Below, one piece after another: positions 12,030-22,793 of a stretch of 64,000 bases of DNA. The stretch comes from Epiperipatus broadwayi (taxonomy: Eukaryota > Onychophora > Udeonychophora > Euonychophora > Peripatidae), in assembly GCA_028023455.1 (NCBI GenBank), contig JAQFVV010000456.1, positions 434,001-498,000 of the forward strand. The letters run 5' to 3'. The translations under genes were made by a program, and so were the position numbers. The notes under the pieces were generated by a model, which was not told where the DNA came from, did no database searches, and was given only the letters and a program-made list of their open reading frames with translations. How positions within the stretch are numbered: the stretch's first letter is position 1; each line of letters opens with the position of its first letter.

Positions 12030-12495
12030 ACATAATTGTTATATTGTTAGTATAAGAGATGGTGATCATGTGATGTTTAGTGGTTTAACACCAATCCTGC
12101 TTAATAGGATAGTGTTGGCTATGGTTGTTAAAGAACCAAAGACACCAAAATGTATGGGTGCTAAACTGATTTCAGACCCATATGACTATATAACCTTTTA
12201 AGCTTAGATTGAAAATATTATTGTGTTTTCAATTTCATTCTCATAGTTTTGTAGTTAAGTAGAGATAAAAGGTGGTTTCTGTGGGGTTGCATTAGATCCT
12301 AAGATCTAGATGCAGTGCTCTCAGATCCAAAGCTACTCACTGATAAAGGCCACAAGCCAGAAACTAGTCTGAGGATATTGGATGAGTAGGAACTAGATAG
12401 GGCTTTTATGGACAAGCCTTCTGGCATCCATTGATTATTCTGGTTGGCACAGGTGGCACTACTGTATGGAGAGTTTTGCCTTGTTTTTAAAATAG
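12030..12495 (+). mobile_element. Hammerhead-bearing retrozyme-like element, copy A (nearly full unit)
   Basis: The copy starts with the family's head block (GTGATCATGTGATGTTTAG-like) and runs through the ribozyme to the family tail (GAGAGTTTTGCC). It matches the 452-bp unit defined at 17.6-18.1 kb over its whole length. Its ribozyme segment is at 12334-12375. It encodes no convincing protein; the 64-codon frame inside it is incidental. Metazoan retrozymes are small, non-coding, hammerhead-carrying retroelements, and this family fits that description. It could also be a terminal repeat (pLTR) of a PLE whose body is not present here. Confidence 0.7.
12334..12375 (+). ncRNA. Type I hammerhead ribozyme motif, degenerate (copy A)
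   Basis: Order: stem I strand TACTCA, CTGATAA, stem II GGC-CACAA-GCC, GAAA, CTAG, cleavage site TC, stem I strand TGAGGA. Stem I pairs with one mismatch and stem II keeps three GC pairs. The invariant G of CTGANGA is A here, so this copy should not cleave. It shows the fold, not activity. Confidence 0.7.
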
Positions 12496-12769
12496 GTGTA
12501 TGTTGTATTTATAAATTTTATATTTTTGTACAGAATATATATATATATTGTACCCTTTTGCTTAGATTAGAATGGATTATTTCTAATAATTTACTGAAAA
12601 ATTTTAAATTTTGAAGTTGGATAAGGGATGATGTATGTTGTGTGTTAATAATCTTTGAATAATTTAGTTAAGGCAAGTAAAACAATTGATGTATAATATT
12701 GGGTTGGTATTTGTAAGAAAACAGTTAACTAAAAATCATTATAAGATTGTATAGTTGGAAGAACTGGCC

Positions 12770-12857
12770 CTGTGGAAAAATATAGACATTACTAAAGAGC
12801 TATATATATATCCAAAGAATCACATATGGCTTGTGAGCCATAGTTTGCCGACCCTTG
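12770..12857 (-). mobile_element. hAT-type transposon end (single terminus)
   Basis: Read on the minus strand from 12857 the sequence begins CAAGGGTCGGCAAACTATGG and continues GCTCACAAGCC. This matches the well-known terminal pattern of hAT transposons (CAGGGGTGGGCAAACT...GGCCCGC...). I did not find the opposite terminus nearby, so this is a fragment or an old non-autonomous copy, and no target duplication can be confirmed. Confidence 0.5.
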
Positions 12858-13708
12858 GATTAACGTATAGTAAATAAAAAGAAAAATACATGTCAGTTAA
12901 AAAAACTAATTAATTATTCTTAAATTATAATTTAAATAATTAAAGCATTATCTAATAATATATTTATAAATGAACTCTTAAGAAAACAGAAAAAGAACCT
13001 ATAATTAACATTAAAAAACAATTTCTTAAATATGAGTTTGAGAATTGTTTTGTCAGGTGTCAGAAGGTTATACATAAGGTATTAAGACTGATATAATTAA
13101 TTCATGCAGAAATTCATCAACAGATTGATTCATCCACTTATTCTTTTATACTCATAGACCATGCATAAAACTATAATGCAGTACAAAATTTGAACATATA
13201 AAACTGTAATGTAATACAAAGCCTGAATTAGAGAACAAGAAAACATATATATTTATAACAAGTTATCCCAGCTTGTTAATAACTATCCATACAAACATCA
13301 CATAGCTAGGAAGTATTTTAATACTAATTTTATTCTGGCTATGATAAAAATGAAGATGACTGTTGACAATATGAGTTGAGTAACTTCTGAATAGCAAACA
13401 TTTTCCATGCTATACCTCTTAATTAATAACACAAAGATTATGATGATGTAAAAGCCAATATTTTTTCTGTTCTAATATTTTTCTAAAAGTTTGTACCTAT
13501 TACTCAAAACTTGTCTATTTTGATAAAGTTAAACAGTGTACCACTCAAAGAATTCAGAGAGACCTAAAGTTATTGACTAATTCGCATATGATCAAGAAAA
13601 AAAATAAAATATTGCCATGATAAATATTTAGTTAATATAGTGCTGAAGATAAATTTATAGTTCTTGGAAAATGTATGAATTATTATTTTCAATTAAGATT
13701 TTTAATTT
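12858..13708. other. AT-rich intergenic sequence
   Basis: I see no supported feature. It holds short AT-rich stretches and no recognisable coding remnant. Confidence 0.35.
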
Positions 13709-13760
13709 AAACCAATAAACATCACATAATCACCATTCTTTATGTTTACACAAGCTGTTA
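13709..13760 (-). mobile_element. Fragment of the hammerhead element head
   Basis: AATAAACATCACATAATCAC followed by TTTATGTTTACACAA matches the head block of the 452-bp family on the minus strand and is closest to the 55.64-kb copy. Shorter fragments of the same block lie at 14297-14315 and 16216-16236. Confidence 0.55.
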
Positions 13761-14315
13761 ACACAGAATTAAAACTATATATATTAACTATTACTTGTCA
13801 CAAATTTTTATTTAAAAAAATAATCATAAAATTAATTTAAAGTTATCTATAAATAACTAAAATTATTATAAGGGCAAACTTTATTTTCTCATACCTTTGA
13901 TAACATCCATTTTAGATAAATGTATTAATAATTATTACTAATCATCTAATGGATTAGAAATTATAATATTATTCCTAGCGCAGATATAAACTTTAAATGT
14001 AGTTAAAGATTAATATAGCTGAGAGTTTTTAAAATTTAAATTCATCTCTTTTCTTTTTCATGTATTTTTTTTAGATATACTTTAAATTTCCATTCTCCAC
14101 ACATTCATGGAATATGAATAAAGTATTTAAAAAAGCTAACTGACCCTCAAAACCATTTATCTGAACTAGCATTTTTCAGCTGTGCCAAATGACAATCTTT
14201 TGCATTTATCTTCATTTATTCAGCATTCATTAATAACAAATTACTAAACTTTTAACAATAAATAAATACATTAATCATTGTTACTAATTATGTATGAGCC
14301 AATAAACTTCACATT

Positions 14316-14519
14316 AGGGTTACATTCAATCCTAAGATCTAGGTGCAGTGATCTCAGATCCAAGATTCCTCACTGACAAAGGCCATAAGCCAGATACTAG
14401 TATGGGGATATTGGATGAGTAAGCACTAAATGGGAATTTTATGCACAAACCTTCTGGAATTTATTGATTATTCTGGCTTGCACTGAGTGGCAATACATAT
14501 AGAGAGTTTTATCTGTTTT
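14316..14519 (+). mobile_element. Hammerhead-bearing element, copy B (5' truncated)
   Basis: The copy starts at the GGGTTACATT block and runs to the family tail (GAGAGTTTTATCTGTTTT). Its ribozyme segment is 14367-14408, with stem I TCCTCA/TGGGGA, the core reading CTGACAA, and GATA in place of GAAA. Both changes should abolish cleavage. A short piece of the family head lies just upstream in inverted orientation (14297-14315). Confidence 0.65.
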
Positions 14520-17500
14520 AATTATATATGATGCTAGAGATTATTGTATCATTTCTATAAACTTTATATCTAGTTAAAGATTAATATAATTTAAGGTTTT
14601 TATTAAGTATAATCGTGTGGTATCAGTAACCCAAGTTTATCTAATCCTTGTGTATTATACTTTTTAGCTGTAATTAAAATTTCTATTCTATCCCATATCT
14701 AAAATATCAAAAGTATATGTTATAAAATAGAGAATATATAAATTGTTGAAAAGGATTTTACTACAATAAAAAAAAAAACAACTTTAATTTAGATTATATT
14801 TTGTAAATAGTAAAATACTGTATTAAAAATAGAAGCCATTTCTGTTATATTTACACATAGACAAAAATTGGAAAACAGAATCAATATACAATATTTATTT
14901 ATGTATATTTCATTTCCTAAACAAAACAAAAATTGTTTATTAAAATATAAATATATATTTTAGAGAATGTGGCATATAATAATATTTAACCCTATAGTAC
15001 AGAATATACAAGTTTAAAAAAAGAATCCCATTATAAAAGTATATATAATTTAATAGTTAAAAAACATTATAAAGTCTTAATTACTAATAAATGCAGCAAT
15101 AATATCTTTTTAAAACAAATATTTAAAATAGCTAGTTTTAAAATATAGTTTACTGATACTATAAAGATAAATACATTGCATAAATTGATATTTTTCCAAT
15201 ATGAATGATTACATAAAAATCAATAAAGTTAGAGTTATGCATTAAATATCATATCATGTTTAATTACATGATTATTTATCAAATATAATTATATTTATAT
15301 ACAGAAAGATTTTTAAAAATTAGAAATATTGAAATAACAAGAATTACAAAACATGTTTGTCAACTTACAGAAAATAAAGGATTCTTGGTGACTTTGTGAG
15401 GAAGAAAGATAATAGCTGATTTATAATTTTAATCCTATTTGAGGTTTAGGGGTTACAGAATTAAAATAAACCTGAGGAAACATAAAAACCTTGTGGTTTT
15501 AATATTTATGAAGATTTATTTTTTTTGTGTTATCAATAAGCACATTAAAGATGATACATTATAATGTAGAATGAGAGATGTAATCTTCTCATATTTTTGC
15601 AATCCAGTACTTTGAAAGTGACAATTTCATCTCTTTAGTGATGTGAAGTGTGCTGCATGTGCTTAGTCAATAAAAATGAATTAGTAGAAAGGTCAGTGAA
15701 AATAATCTTAATTATTACACTATGTATTTTGGTTCTAGAAATTAATGTTAGTACTTTTTTTTATTTTTGACATAGTTTCTAAGATACAGCAATAAATTAA
15801 GAGCACCTTCTGATTTTATTTATGTCACAATACTTGATTTTGTTTGAGAATAAGTTTAGTGTAATTTTAATATATTTAGTGCAGAATTGTTTTTTTACTA
15901 AATTTTTTAAATATGCGTTGAGTATTTGTGAATAAGACCATAAAAAAATTATATTGCTGGAAAGCAATTTTGCATTGCAAATAGTACATTGATTGATCAT
16001 TGGATATGGAATATAAAATTGAAATTCAAAAATAAGTAATTAAATTTAGAATGGGTTTGTATTTTTCTGTTTGAGAAAAAATCAGTTCTAAATCAAATGA
16101 ATGCATATTTTTAGTGAAAGAGTTAATATATTTTATTATTGGAATTAGTATATTATTTTAGGAAAGATGAACATATTGATAAATGAAATTTTCACATCAC
16201 AGTATATATGTTTTTAAGCCAATAAACATCACAAGCTAGTGTGTATTGTTCTTTCAGTTAATGTTAAAAAATTGTTTATGAATGTTAGTGTGTAAAAGAT
16301 TGGATGATAGGTGAATTGTGGAAAAACAAAAAATTTTAATGGGATGATTATAAAAATGAGGAAAGAGGGGGGCTCCAGATGTAATTATCAAGTATAATAA
16401 AAATATGTCAAACAGTGTTATTTAAATAGTGTATTTAAATTTTTGGTAGATCTTTTTTATTCTAAACAAAAAGAATTATATGAGTGAGATAACAAGTTAG
16501 AAGTGAAGACTGATAAATATATTTAGATTGCTTTACTGCCTGCAATAAATAAACTGAGTATATTTGCCAGTATCTTCAATTCTGACTTTGTTCCTCATTA
16601 AACCATGAATAATAAATTTTGTTGAAATTTGTTTCTTAGTCAAGCTAACAAAGAGCTTGACATATTCAATGCATTAGATAATTTTTATTTTTTGTAACTT
16701 TTTGAATATATCAATTTCCATTAAATATTTTTTGATATCCCTGTGTATGAGGAGCAACAGGTAATTAAATTAAGAGTAATGTAAATAAATAATATAATAA
16801 ATTGACAAAAAAAATAATAATTAAATATACCTTATATTAAATAAAAACTAAAATATTATATTAAAGATTAATTCATGTGACTCAGTTTTTAAATGATTAT
16901 GTAAACAATGGCAATGATTAAATTAATTAAACATTCCTATTTACTCAAATATTTGATATAATTATTGTTACTGCAAAATAAAAATGTATATATAAGTTAT
17001 TTTTTTACAGTTTCATAATCGCTATATGTTTTGAATTAATTTGTTTTTTAGTCTGTCAGTTTAAATAAAATCTTATTACTCAATTTTCATTCACTTCCCA
17101 ATTTTTGATCTAATTGAAACTTTTTACACATATATATTCCTAATGACAATATATTTTTTAGAGTTTGCAAACAATTTTTAAAAAAAATTGTGAAAAGTTT
17201 TAGTTTTATAAAGAATTCATTTTAAAGTTTTGCAATTTTGTTCAACATCATCCATAAACCTAAAAAATAGAATAGAAAAAGTCTCAGTTACACTTTTTAT
17301 TAATATTTTTTTATCAAATGAGAATTTCAACTTAACACTTTTAACTTAATATTCTGTGTTGTTGTGCTACTATTTATATGAATATATATATATACTTTTT
17401 ATTTATGAATCATATATGTAAAAAATTTCTAAACATGAATGCTCTATGTTTTTATTTTTGGTTACATAATACCAAGAATACTGTGAAAGTCGAAAAAAAA

Positions 17501-17647
17501 TGTATATATGTTTTTTAATATATTTATATTGGTAAAAGCATTTCTTTAATTTTTTTACATATATATTTTTTATCTTAAAAAATGAGGGGTAAAAATGAGG
17601 CCTATCAGATCACTATACATGAGAAAAAAAATTCTTTATTAGAATAG
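14520..17647. other. Long AT-rich stretch without genes
   Basis: I found no coding remnant, RNA gene or structured repeat beyond simple AT-rich sequence and a 21-bp hammerhead-element fragment at 16216-16236. It is probably intron or intergenic DNA. Confidence 0.4.
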
Positions 17648-18160
17648 AACATCACATGACCACCACTTCTTTTGCTTGCGTATAACTTTTAAAACAGGCA
17701 AAACTCACTATATGTATTGCCACACACAGCAAGCTAGAGTAATCAATGGATGCCAGAAGGCTTGTGCATAAAATCCCCATCTAGTGCCTACTCATCCAAC
17801 ATCTCAAGACTAGTTTCAGGCTTGTGGCTTTCATTAGTGAGGAGTCTTGGATCTGAAAGCACTGCACCTAGATCTTAGGATCTAATGCAACCCTCCAGCA
17901 GCCACCTTTTATCTCCATTTAACTACAAAACTATGAGTCTTAAATTGAAAACACCTTAATGTTTTTAATCCAATCCCATTAGCTTATACTGTCATATGGA
18001 TCTAAACCCAGTTCAGTACCCATACATTTTGATGTCTTTGGTTCTTCAATAACCATAGCCACCACTATCCTATTAGGCAGGATTGGTTTTAAGCCAATAA
18101 ACATCACATGACTACCACTTCTTATGCTTGTGTATAACTGTTTTAAAACAAGCAAAACTC
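17648..18160 (-). mobile_element. Hammerhead-bearing element, copy D: one full unit with tandem junctions
   Basis: On the minus strand one full unit is flanked on both sides by the same head/tail junction. The tail block (GTGAGTTTTGC.TGTTTTAAAA) runs straight into the next head block (GTTATAC.CAAGCA.AAGAAGTGG). The head block occurs at 18103 and again at 17651, which gives a period of 452 bp. Head-to-tail units are expected from rolling-circle-like or multimeric RNA templates such as retrozymes. The ribozyme segment is at about 17801-17843. Its core reads CTAATGA, so the invariant G is lost, and stem I is weakened, so this copy is inactive. A second copy in the opposite orientation begins at about 18161. 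Confidence 0.75.
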
Positions 18161-18469
18161 ACTATACGTGTATAAGCTAATGGTTATTTGGATTGAAAAC
18201 ATTAAGGTGTTTTTAATTTAAGTCTCATAGTTTTGTAGTTAAATGGAAATAAAAGGTGGCTGCTGTAGGGTTGCATTAGATTTTAAGATCTAAGTGCAGT
18301 GTTCTCAGATCCAATGCTCCTCCTGACGAAGGCCACAAGCCTGAAACTAGTCTGGGGATGTTGAATGAGTAGGCACTAGATGGGGATTTTATGCACAAGC
18401 CTTCTGAAATCCATTGATTACTCTAGCTTGCTGTGTGTGGCAATATGTATAGTGAGTTTTACCTGTTTT
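18161..18469 (+). mobile_element. Hammerhead-bearing element, copy E (head-to-head with copy D)
   Basis: The copy begins inside the unit (TATAAGCTAATGG), lacking the head block, and continues to the tail (GTGAGTTTTACCTGTTTTA). With copy D it forms a large inverted repeat whose 3' tails point outward. It carries the best conserved catalytic core of the family (next entry). Confidence 0.7.
18317..18358 (+). ncRNA. Type I hammerhead ribozyme with intact core nucleotides (copy E)
   Basis: Core: CTGACGA (18323-18329). Stem II is AGGC (18330-18333) paired with GCCT (18339-18342) around loop CACAA. GAAA follows at 18343-18346, CTAG at 18347-18350, the cleavage site TC at 18351-18352, and stem I strand TGGGGA at 18353-18358. 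All invariant core positions are present. The one defect is a missing A just before CTGACGA compared with copies B and H. With one U bulged, stem I still forms five pairs. Stem III is only the palindrome ACTAGT, which favours activity as a dimer, as reported for minimal metazoan hammerheads. Activity is inferred. Confidence 0.75.
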
Positions 18470-20100
18470 ATTAGAATAGAAATTATTAAATTTTATTTAA
18501 TCTTAAAATAGTAATTTTAAATTTAATAAAATTCAAATATTTTAACATATATTTCTAAGAGTGTATAATAATTTTCTTCTATTAAGTCTTTGCTTCTTTT
18601 TACTTATTCACCAAGATCTTATATGGATATAAAAAGTAAATAAAGCTCATTGTTAACATTTTAAACATGTGGTCATTAGCATGGTTTATTTTTTATTCAA
18701 AACAGTTTCATCAATCAAGACGACAATTAGTGGTACATTTTATCATTACTGATGGTGTCTCACCTTTGCTCACCATTCTATTAAAACAATTTAAGCTAGC
18801 ATTTCATAATTAAAACTGTTATAAAAGTTTAGGTTTAAAATTTTTATCAAAAAATAATATATATATTGAGCCGGATTGATTTCTGATTCAATGGTTTTAT
18901 TACTAAAATTAAAAAGGGAAAACAACTTCATTTTCATTAAATGTCTAATGCTCAATTTTTTTATTATTATTTAAAACACATACGCATTTATATTTTAAAA
19001 TAGATTATTTAATGTTTATAAAATTGATTGTAAAATAGTTTACTTTCACCGTCTGTTTTAATCAATTTGATTAAAAACAGGCAAGCTTGCTAATTATATA
19101 TTCCTGTTGCTTTTATTGTAATTATTTTTAAAGTTAATTCTAAAAAGCGGAGATTTAGTTTTGTATTTGTCGTTTTTGTTTCAATTATCCCTGGTTGGAA
19201 GTCTTAAATTAGATTGAGTGGGAAATTAATATTTGCCCTGCCTGGAATATAGAATGGACACTAATGAAAGTTTTGCACGGGAAATGTAGCGAGGCAACGA
19301 TAGCCCACCAATTTTTAAAGAGAGAAGAGATTCATTATTAGATACACACTTGGATTATGGCCTGCAAAGAGATACCATTGTGAGTAGCTGTTCAGATGTT
19401 TAATTCCTACTAAAAACTTAAATAATTATTGACAAACTTCGTTGCTGTGCAAGATGTCAAAATGCACCGCTATGAGTTTTGCCATCATTAGAATGTCTGG
19501 CTAATTTAAACAAAGGACGGACCAACGCCTACCAGCTCTCCTTCAGTCATGCCATGAACCTCTAAAATAAACACTGCCTCTACCTTGCTGCTGTCAAAGG
19601 ACCTGAAAGATGAACTATTATCAAAAGTGCGCACTTGTCACAAAATCACTAGAACTCTGCCTTACCGTAAGCTAAACTTTTTCCTATTCTAGCCAGGGTA
19701 AATAAATTGCGTTTAATTAAATCTCCGTTCAATCTAATGATAAATGTTTTAAAATGGTATTAATTGTTTTTTTTTATTATTTATTATCTGTATGTATTCT
19801 TTTCTAGTATTTAAAGTGTGTCTTGGAATCTTAGTTTTAAGATTCCAAGTTTGTTTGCAATTTTCGTTTATCAGGGGGTGCATTAGGAGATTGTATTTTA
19901 TATGTTTAATATATACCTGATTATTTCGTTAACTATTACAAAACGCATCGGCAGTTTTCGTAGTCTTTATTTATTCACCTGTCCTTAGTTGTAAAATAAA
20001 GAATCTTTAAGCATGTTTCATTTGCGCTTTTTGTGCAAACAACAAAATCTTTTTGCTGGCTATTTGTCAAGTTATTTCTTCGGGTTGTCTGAAAGTAGTC
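18470..20100. other. Intergenic or regulatory sequence, more complex from about 19.1 kb
   Basis: No gene recognised. From about 19.1 to 20.1 kb the composition is noticeably less AT-biased than its surroundings. A 28-nt perfect hairpin lies at 19822-19849 (12-bp stem CTTGGAATCTTA, loop GTTT). It may be old repeat or the 5' region of the gene suggested at 20412. Confidence 0.35.
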
Positions 20101-20411
20101 ATTTCTTTCTGGATTACATAAGATCATAATCAAATATCTTTTGCTGTCTTATGTGTGAGATCAACCACGTTTACTTTGAATGTAGTATTATGCGCAGCAG
20201 TCCTGCGGCATTTTAACGACAGTAATTAGAATATTACTGCTCGAACGTTCGTGCTGGTTTCGTTGATTTCCGGCGGGACAGTAACTGTTTTATTATCTCT
20301 GATTTAGGAAGCTAGAGTTGTTGTTTGTTTTTGTAATTTTACAACTGGCCAGCAAGAAGATATTATCCTAACCATTTCTTATATTTTAAGTGAGAGAATT
20401 TTGCTGCCAAA

Positions 20412-20455
20412 ATGTTTAATGCCTTTATATTTGTCGTACTCTTGTGCACTCTCTG
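20412..20455 (+). CDS. Candidate first coding exon: signal-peptide-like start and splice donor
   Basis: ATG at 20412 lies in a favourable context (CCAAAATGT) and encodes MFNAFIFVVLLCTL before a good splice donor, CTCTG|GTAAAT, ending the exon at 20455 in phase 2. The residues form a hydrophobic stretch typical of a secretory signal peptide. If it is not spliced, translation stops at 20457. The surrounding 20.1-20.46 kb is richer in GC than its neighbours, as expected of an exon or 5' UTR, and a possible acceptor (TCTCTGATTTAG) lies near 20288-20309. I see no matching downstream exon in this window, which may mean large introns. Product unknown; a chance match is possible. Confidence 0.3.
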
Positions 20456-20689
20456 GTAAATACGTGTATGTTACTATAAGCCACTTTTGTATTCATGGCT
20501 AGATGTCTTCATTCTATTGCCCAACTTTTAATAAAATTAATAAATTGTTTAAACTTAATTTGGCTGACGTTTGTCTTTGTGCTTTGATTTCTCAACTGTC
20601 TAAATAATATTTAAGATATCTTGTTCCTCCCTGAGTGTAGTTCGGTGCCTTTTGATTCGCATATCCTGTCCACCCTAAAATAAATGTCT

Positions 20690-20808
20690 AGTTGATGTGA
20701 TGTGATGTGATGTATTGTGGCTTCTCCTTAAACGAAGTCAAGAATATCTCAGCAATTATGCCCAGATAAACCTGTTAGCCACTTTCTTTTACATTCCCCA
20801 CTCTAAAT
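20690..20808 (-). repeat. LINE 3' UTR and (TGATG)n tail
   Basis: This is the 3' end of the minus-strand LINE that follows. It shares GTGGCTAACAGGTTT, TCTGGGCAT and GGAGAAG with the copy at 42.84-42.97 kb. It ends in a short pentamer array (about 20694-20713), the type of microsatellite tail seen on LINEs that prime on short repeats. Confidence 0.65.
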
Positions 20809-21798
20809 TTACCCATAATCTGCTCTATCCCATTTCCACAACATAATTTTTGTCAACTCTATAACCTTTATATCTAAATCCCCCTTATCTTTTCCCAAAC
20901 CCAGCATAAAAACCAATAATTCACTTTCTGTATAATCACTCTTTTCATATTTATTTTTCCACAACTTCATTATATGTACCCTTTCTGTTTTCAAACATTT
21001 ACATTCAATTAACAAATGCCTAATATTTTCAATTCCTTCCTTACATAATTTACAAAATAAATCACCCATATTTTTCCATTTACATGTATATTCTTTTGTA
21101 GCTAAAGATCCCATTCGAGCCTTAAACAATAAACTACTTTCCTTACTATTATCATATATTAACTCACACCTAATATTCTGTTTATTTCTATATATATTTA
21201 AACTCTTTTTACTCTCCATACTATTTCTCCATCTCTCTAACTCCCTAGTCTTTATTAATAAATTTATTCTTTTATCCCATTCCTTACTACTATAACACTC
21301 AATAATCCTCTTAACACAATCATCCCATCTTTTGTACAAATATACTGATATAAATTCTTTATCCAAATCTTTTGCATAGTGCATTACCTTTCTCACCCAT
21401 TTTGTTACCTGCCCTTTACTCATAACCCAATTAAATACTATTTTAGCTATTCTTTTATTATCCATAAACTGCAATCTACCAAACATTTTCATTTTACTTT
21501 TTGCATCTCTCATATGAAAACTTGACCATCCCATTTCTCCTTGAATTGCCTCCCTTGCTGTCCATACTTCTGCATCCAATGCATGTCTTCCTACTTCCCT
21601 TTGAGCTTTTTCTAAATAATCTAAAATCTTTTTACTAACATATAATGCATCATTTCCATATGTTAACCCTGCTACTGCAACTCCTTTCCATATAATTCTA
21701 GCTACATCATATTTATTATATGAAAATACTGTTAATTTCTTTATCAATCCCTTTCTTTTCTTTGCTTCATTTATCAATTTTTTCTCCCATTCATCCAA
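20809..21798 (-). CDS. LINE ORF2 C-terminal region with CCHC finger (5' truncated, open frame)
   Basis: A 329-residue frame is uninterrupted but lacks the endonuclease and RT catalytic motifs, so only the thumb and C-terminal part of a non-LTR polyprotein remains. Residues 249-266 give C-x2-C-x8-H-x4-C (C249, C252, H261, C266), the zinc finger found near the C-terminus of several LINE clades. Residues 80-100 (AREAIQGEMGWSSF) match a conserved block of the C-terminal domain. The frame starts right at the insertion boundary, so the initial Met is incidental. The open frame suggests a young insertion. A decayed relative lies at 42.59-42.84 kb. I cannot name the clade with confidence. Confidence 0.7.
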   Translation of the reverse strand: MDEWEKKLINEAKKRKGLIKKLTVFSYNKYDVARIIWKGVAVAGLTYGNDALYVSKKILDYLEKAQREVGRHALDAEVWTAREAIQGEMGWSSFHMRDAKSKMKMFGRLQFMDNKRIAKIVFNWVMSKGQVTKWVRKVMHYAKDLDKEFISVYLYKRWDDCVKRIIECYSSKEWDKRINLLIKTRELERWRNSMESKKSLNIYRNKQNIRCELIYDNSKESSLLFKARMGSLATKEYTCKWKNMGDLFCKLCKEGIENIRHLLIECKCLKTERVHIMKLWKNKYEKSDYTESELLVFMLGLGKDKGDLDIKVIELTKIMLWKWDRADYG

Positions 21799-21944
21799 TT
21801 TCCTATTTTCGGACTAGTGGCGCTCCCGAGGTAGTATATGTGAATCTCAATGATATTTCTCCCATTACAATATATATATATTAATAAGATATATAATTAA
21901 CAGATTAACGCACTTAAGAAATATATATAAATAAATCTGGATAA

Positions 21945-22769
21945 GTATTTTGTGGATTTAAATGGGAAGCTAAAGAAGTGAAAGTAAATGGACATTATTT
22001 AAGTCATGTAGATTTTGCGGATGATGTAGTTGTTTTTTCAAATAATGTTTTAGAGCTGTGGGAAATGTTGCTGGAGTTATTAGATGAAAGTAGGAAAGTA
22101 GGACTAAAGATAAATGTTAAAAAGACTAAAGTAATGTTTAATGGATTTTCTCAAAATATAAAAATAAAGATTATTATGATGAGTTAGAAGAAGTTAACAG
22201 TTACAAATAGCTTGGTCAGATTATTAATACAGATGGAAACTTAATGGATGACATTAATCATAGAATTAAACTTGGTTAGAGTGCTTTTAGTAGAAATAAC
22301 TTGATGCTAAAAGAAATATGCCTATGTGTTTGAAAAGGAAAGTTTTTAATAAATGTGTTTTACCAGTTCTTACTTATGGATCCGAGACTTGGACACTTAA
22401 TAGAAGAGCAATACAGAGACTTCAGACCACTCAAAGAAGTATGGAGTGATGCATGTTGGGGGTAAAAAGAAGAAATTGAAAATGCAATATATGGGTAAGA
22501 CAGCAAACAGGTGTTACTGACCTCCTTGATAAAATTAAAAGACTGAAGTGGAGTTGGGCTGGGCATATTGCTAGAGATATTAGATGGATAATTGAAATTT
22601 TAAACTGGATTCCAAGAGATTGTAAAAGACCCAGAAAGAGACCACATGTGAGATGGATGGATGAAATAAGAAAGTGTGCAGGGGTGGTGTGGAAAAGAGA
22701 AGCTAAAGATCAGAGAAGATGGATTAAATTTGGAGAGACCTTCATCCTGCAGTGCATTGATAATGGTTG
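21945..22769 (+). pseudogene. RTE-like LINE ORF2 fragment (copy 2)
   Basis: Starting at FKWEAKEVKVNG the frame reads HVDFADDVVVFS, the RT motif C with its paired Asp (about 22007-22042), then KVGLKINVKKTKVMFNG (motif D region). A stop follows at about 22185. Other frames continue with VLTYGSET (about 22360-22390), the W.W.GHI block (about 22550-22570), PRKRPHVRWMDEI and the terminal block to about 22750. The copy is 5' truncated within the RT and has several indels. A GAT microsatellite terminates it. It converges with the minus-strand LINE at 20.8-21.8 kb; the two families are different. Confidence 0.75.
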
Positions 22770-22793
22770 TTGTTGATGATGATGATGATGATT
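22770..22793 (+). repeat. (GAT)n LINE tail
   Basis: TTGTTGATGATGATG-type repeat directly after the RTE copy; it is the microsatellite tail of that insertion. Confidence 0.8.
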
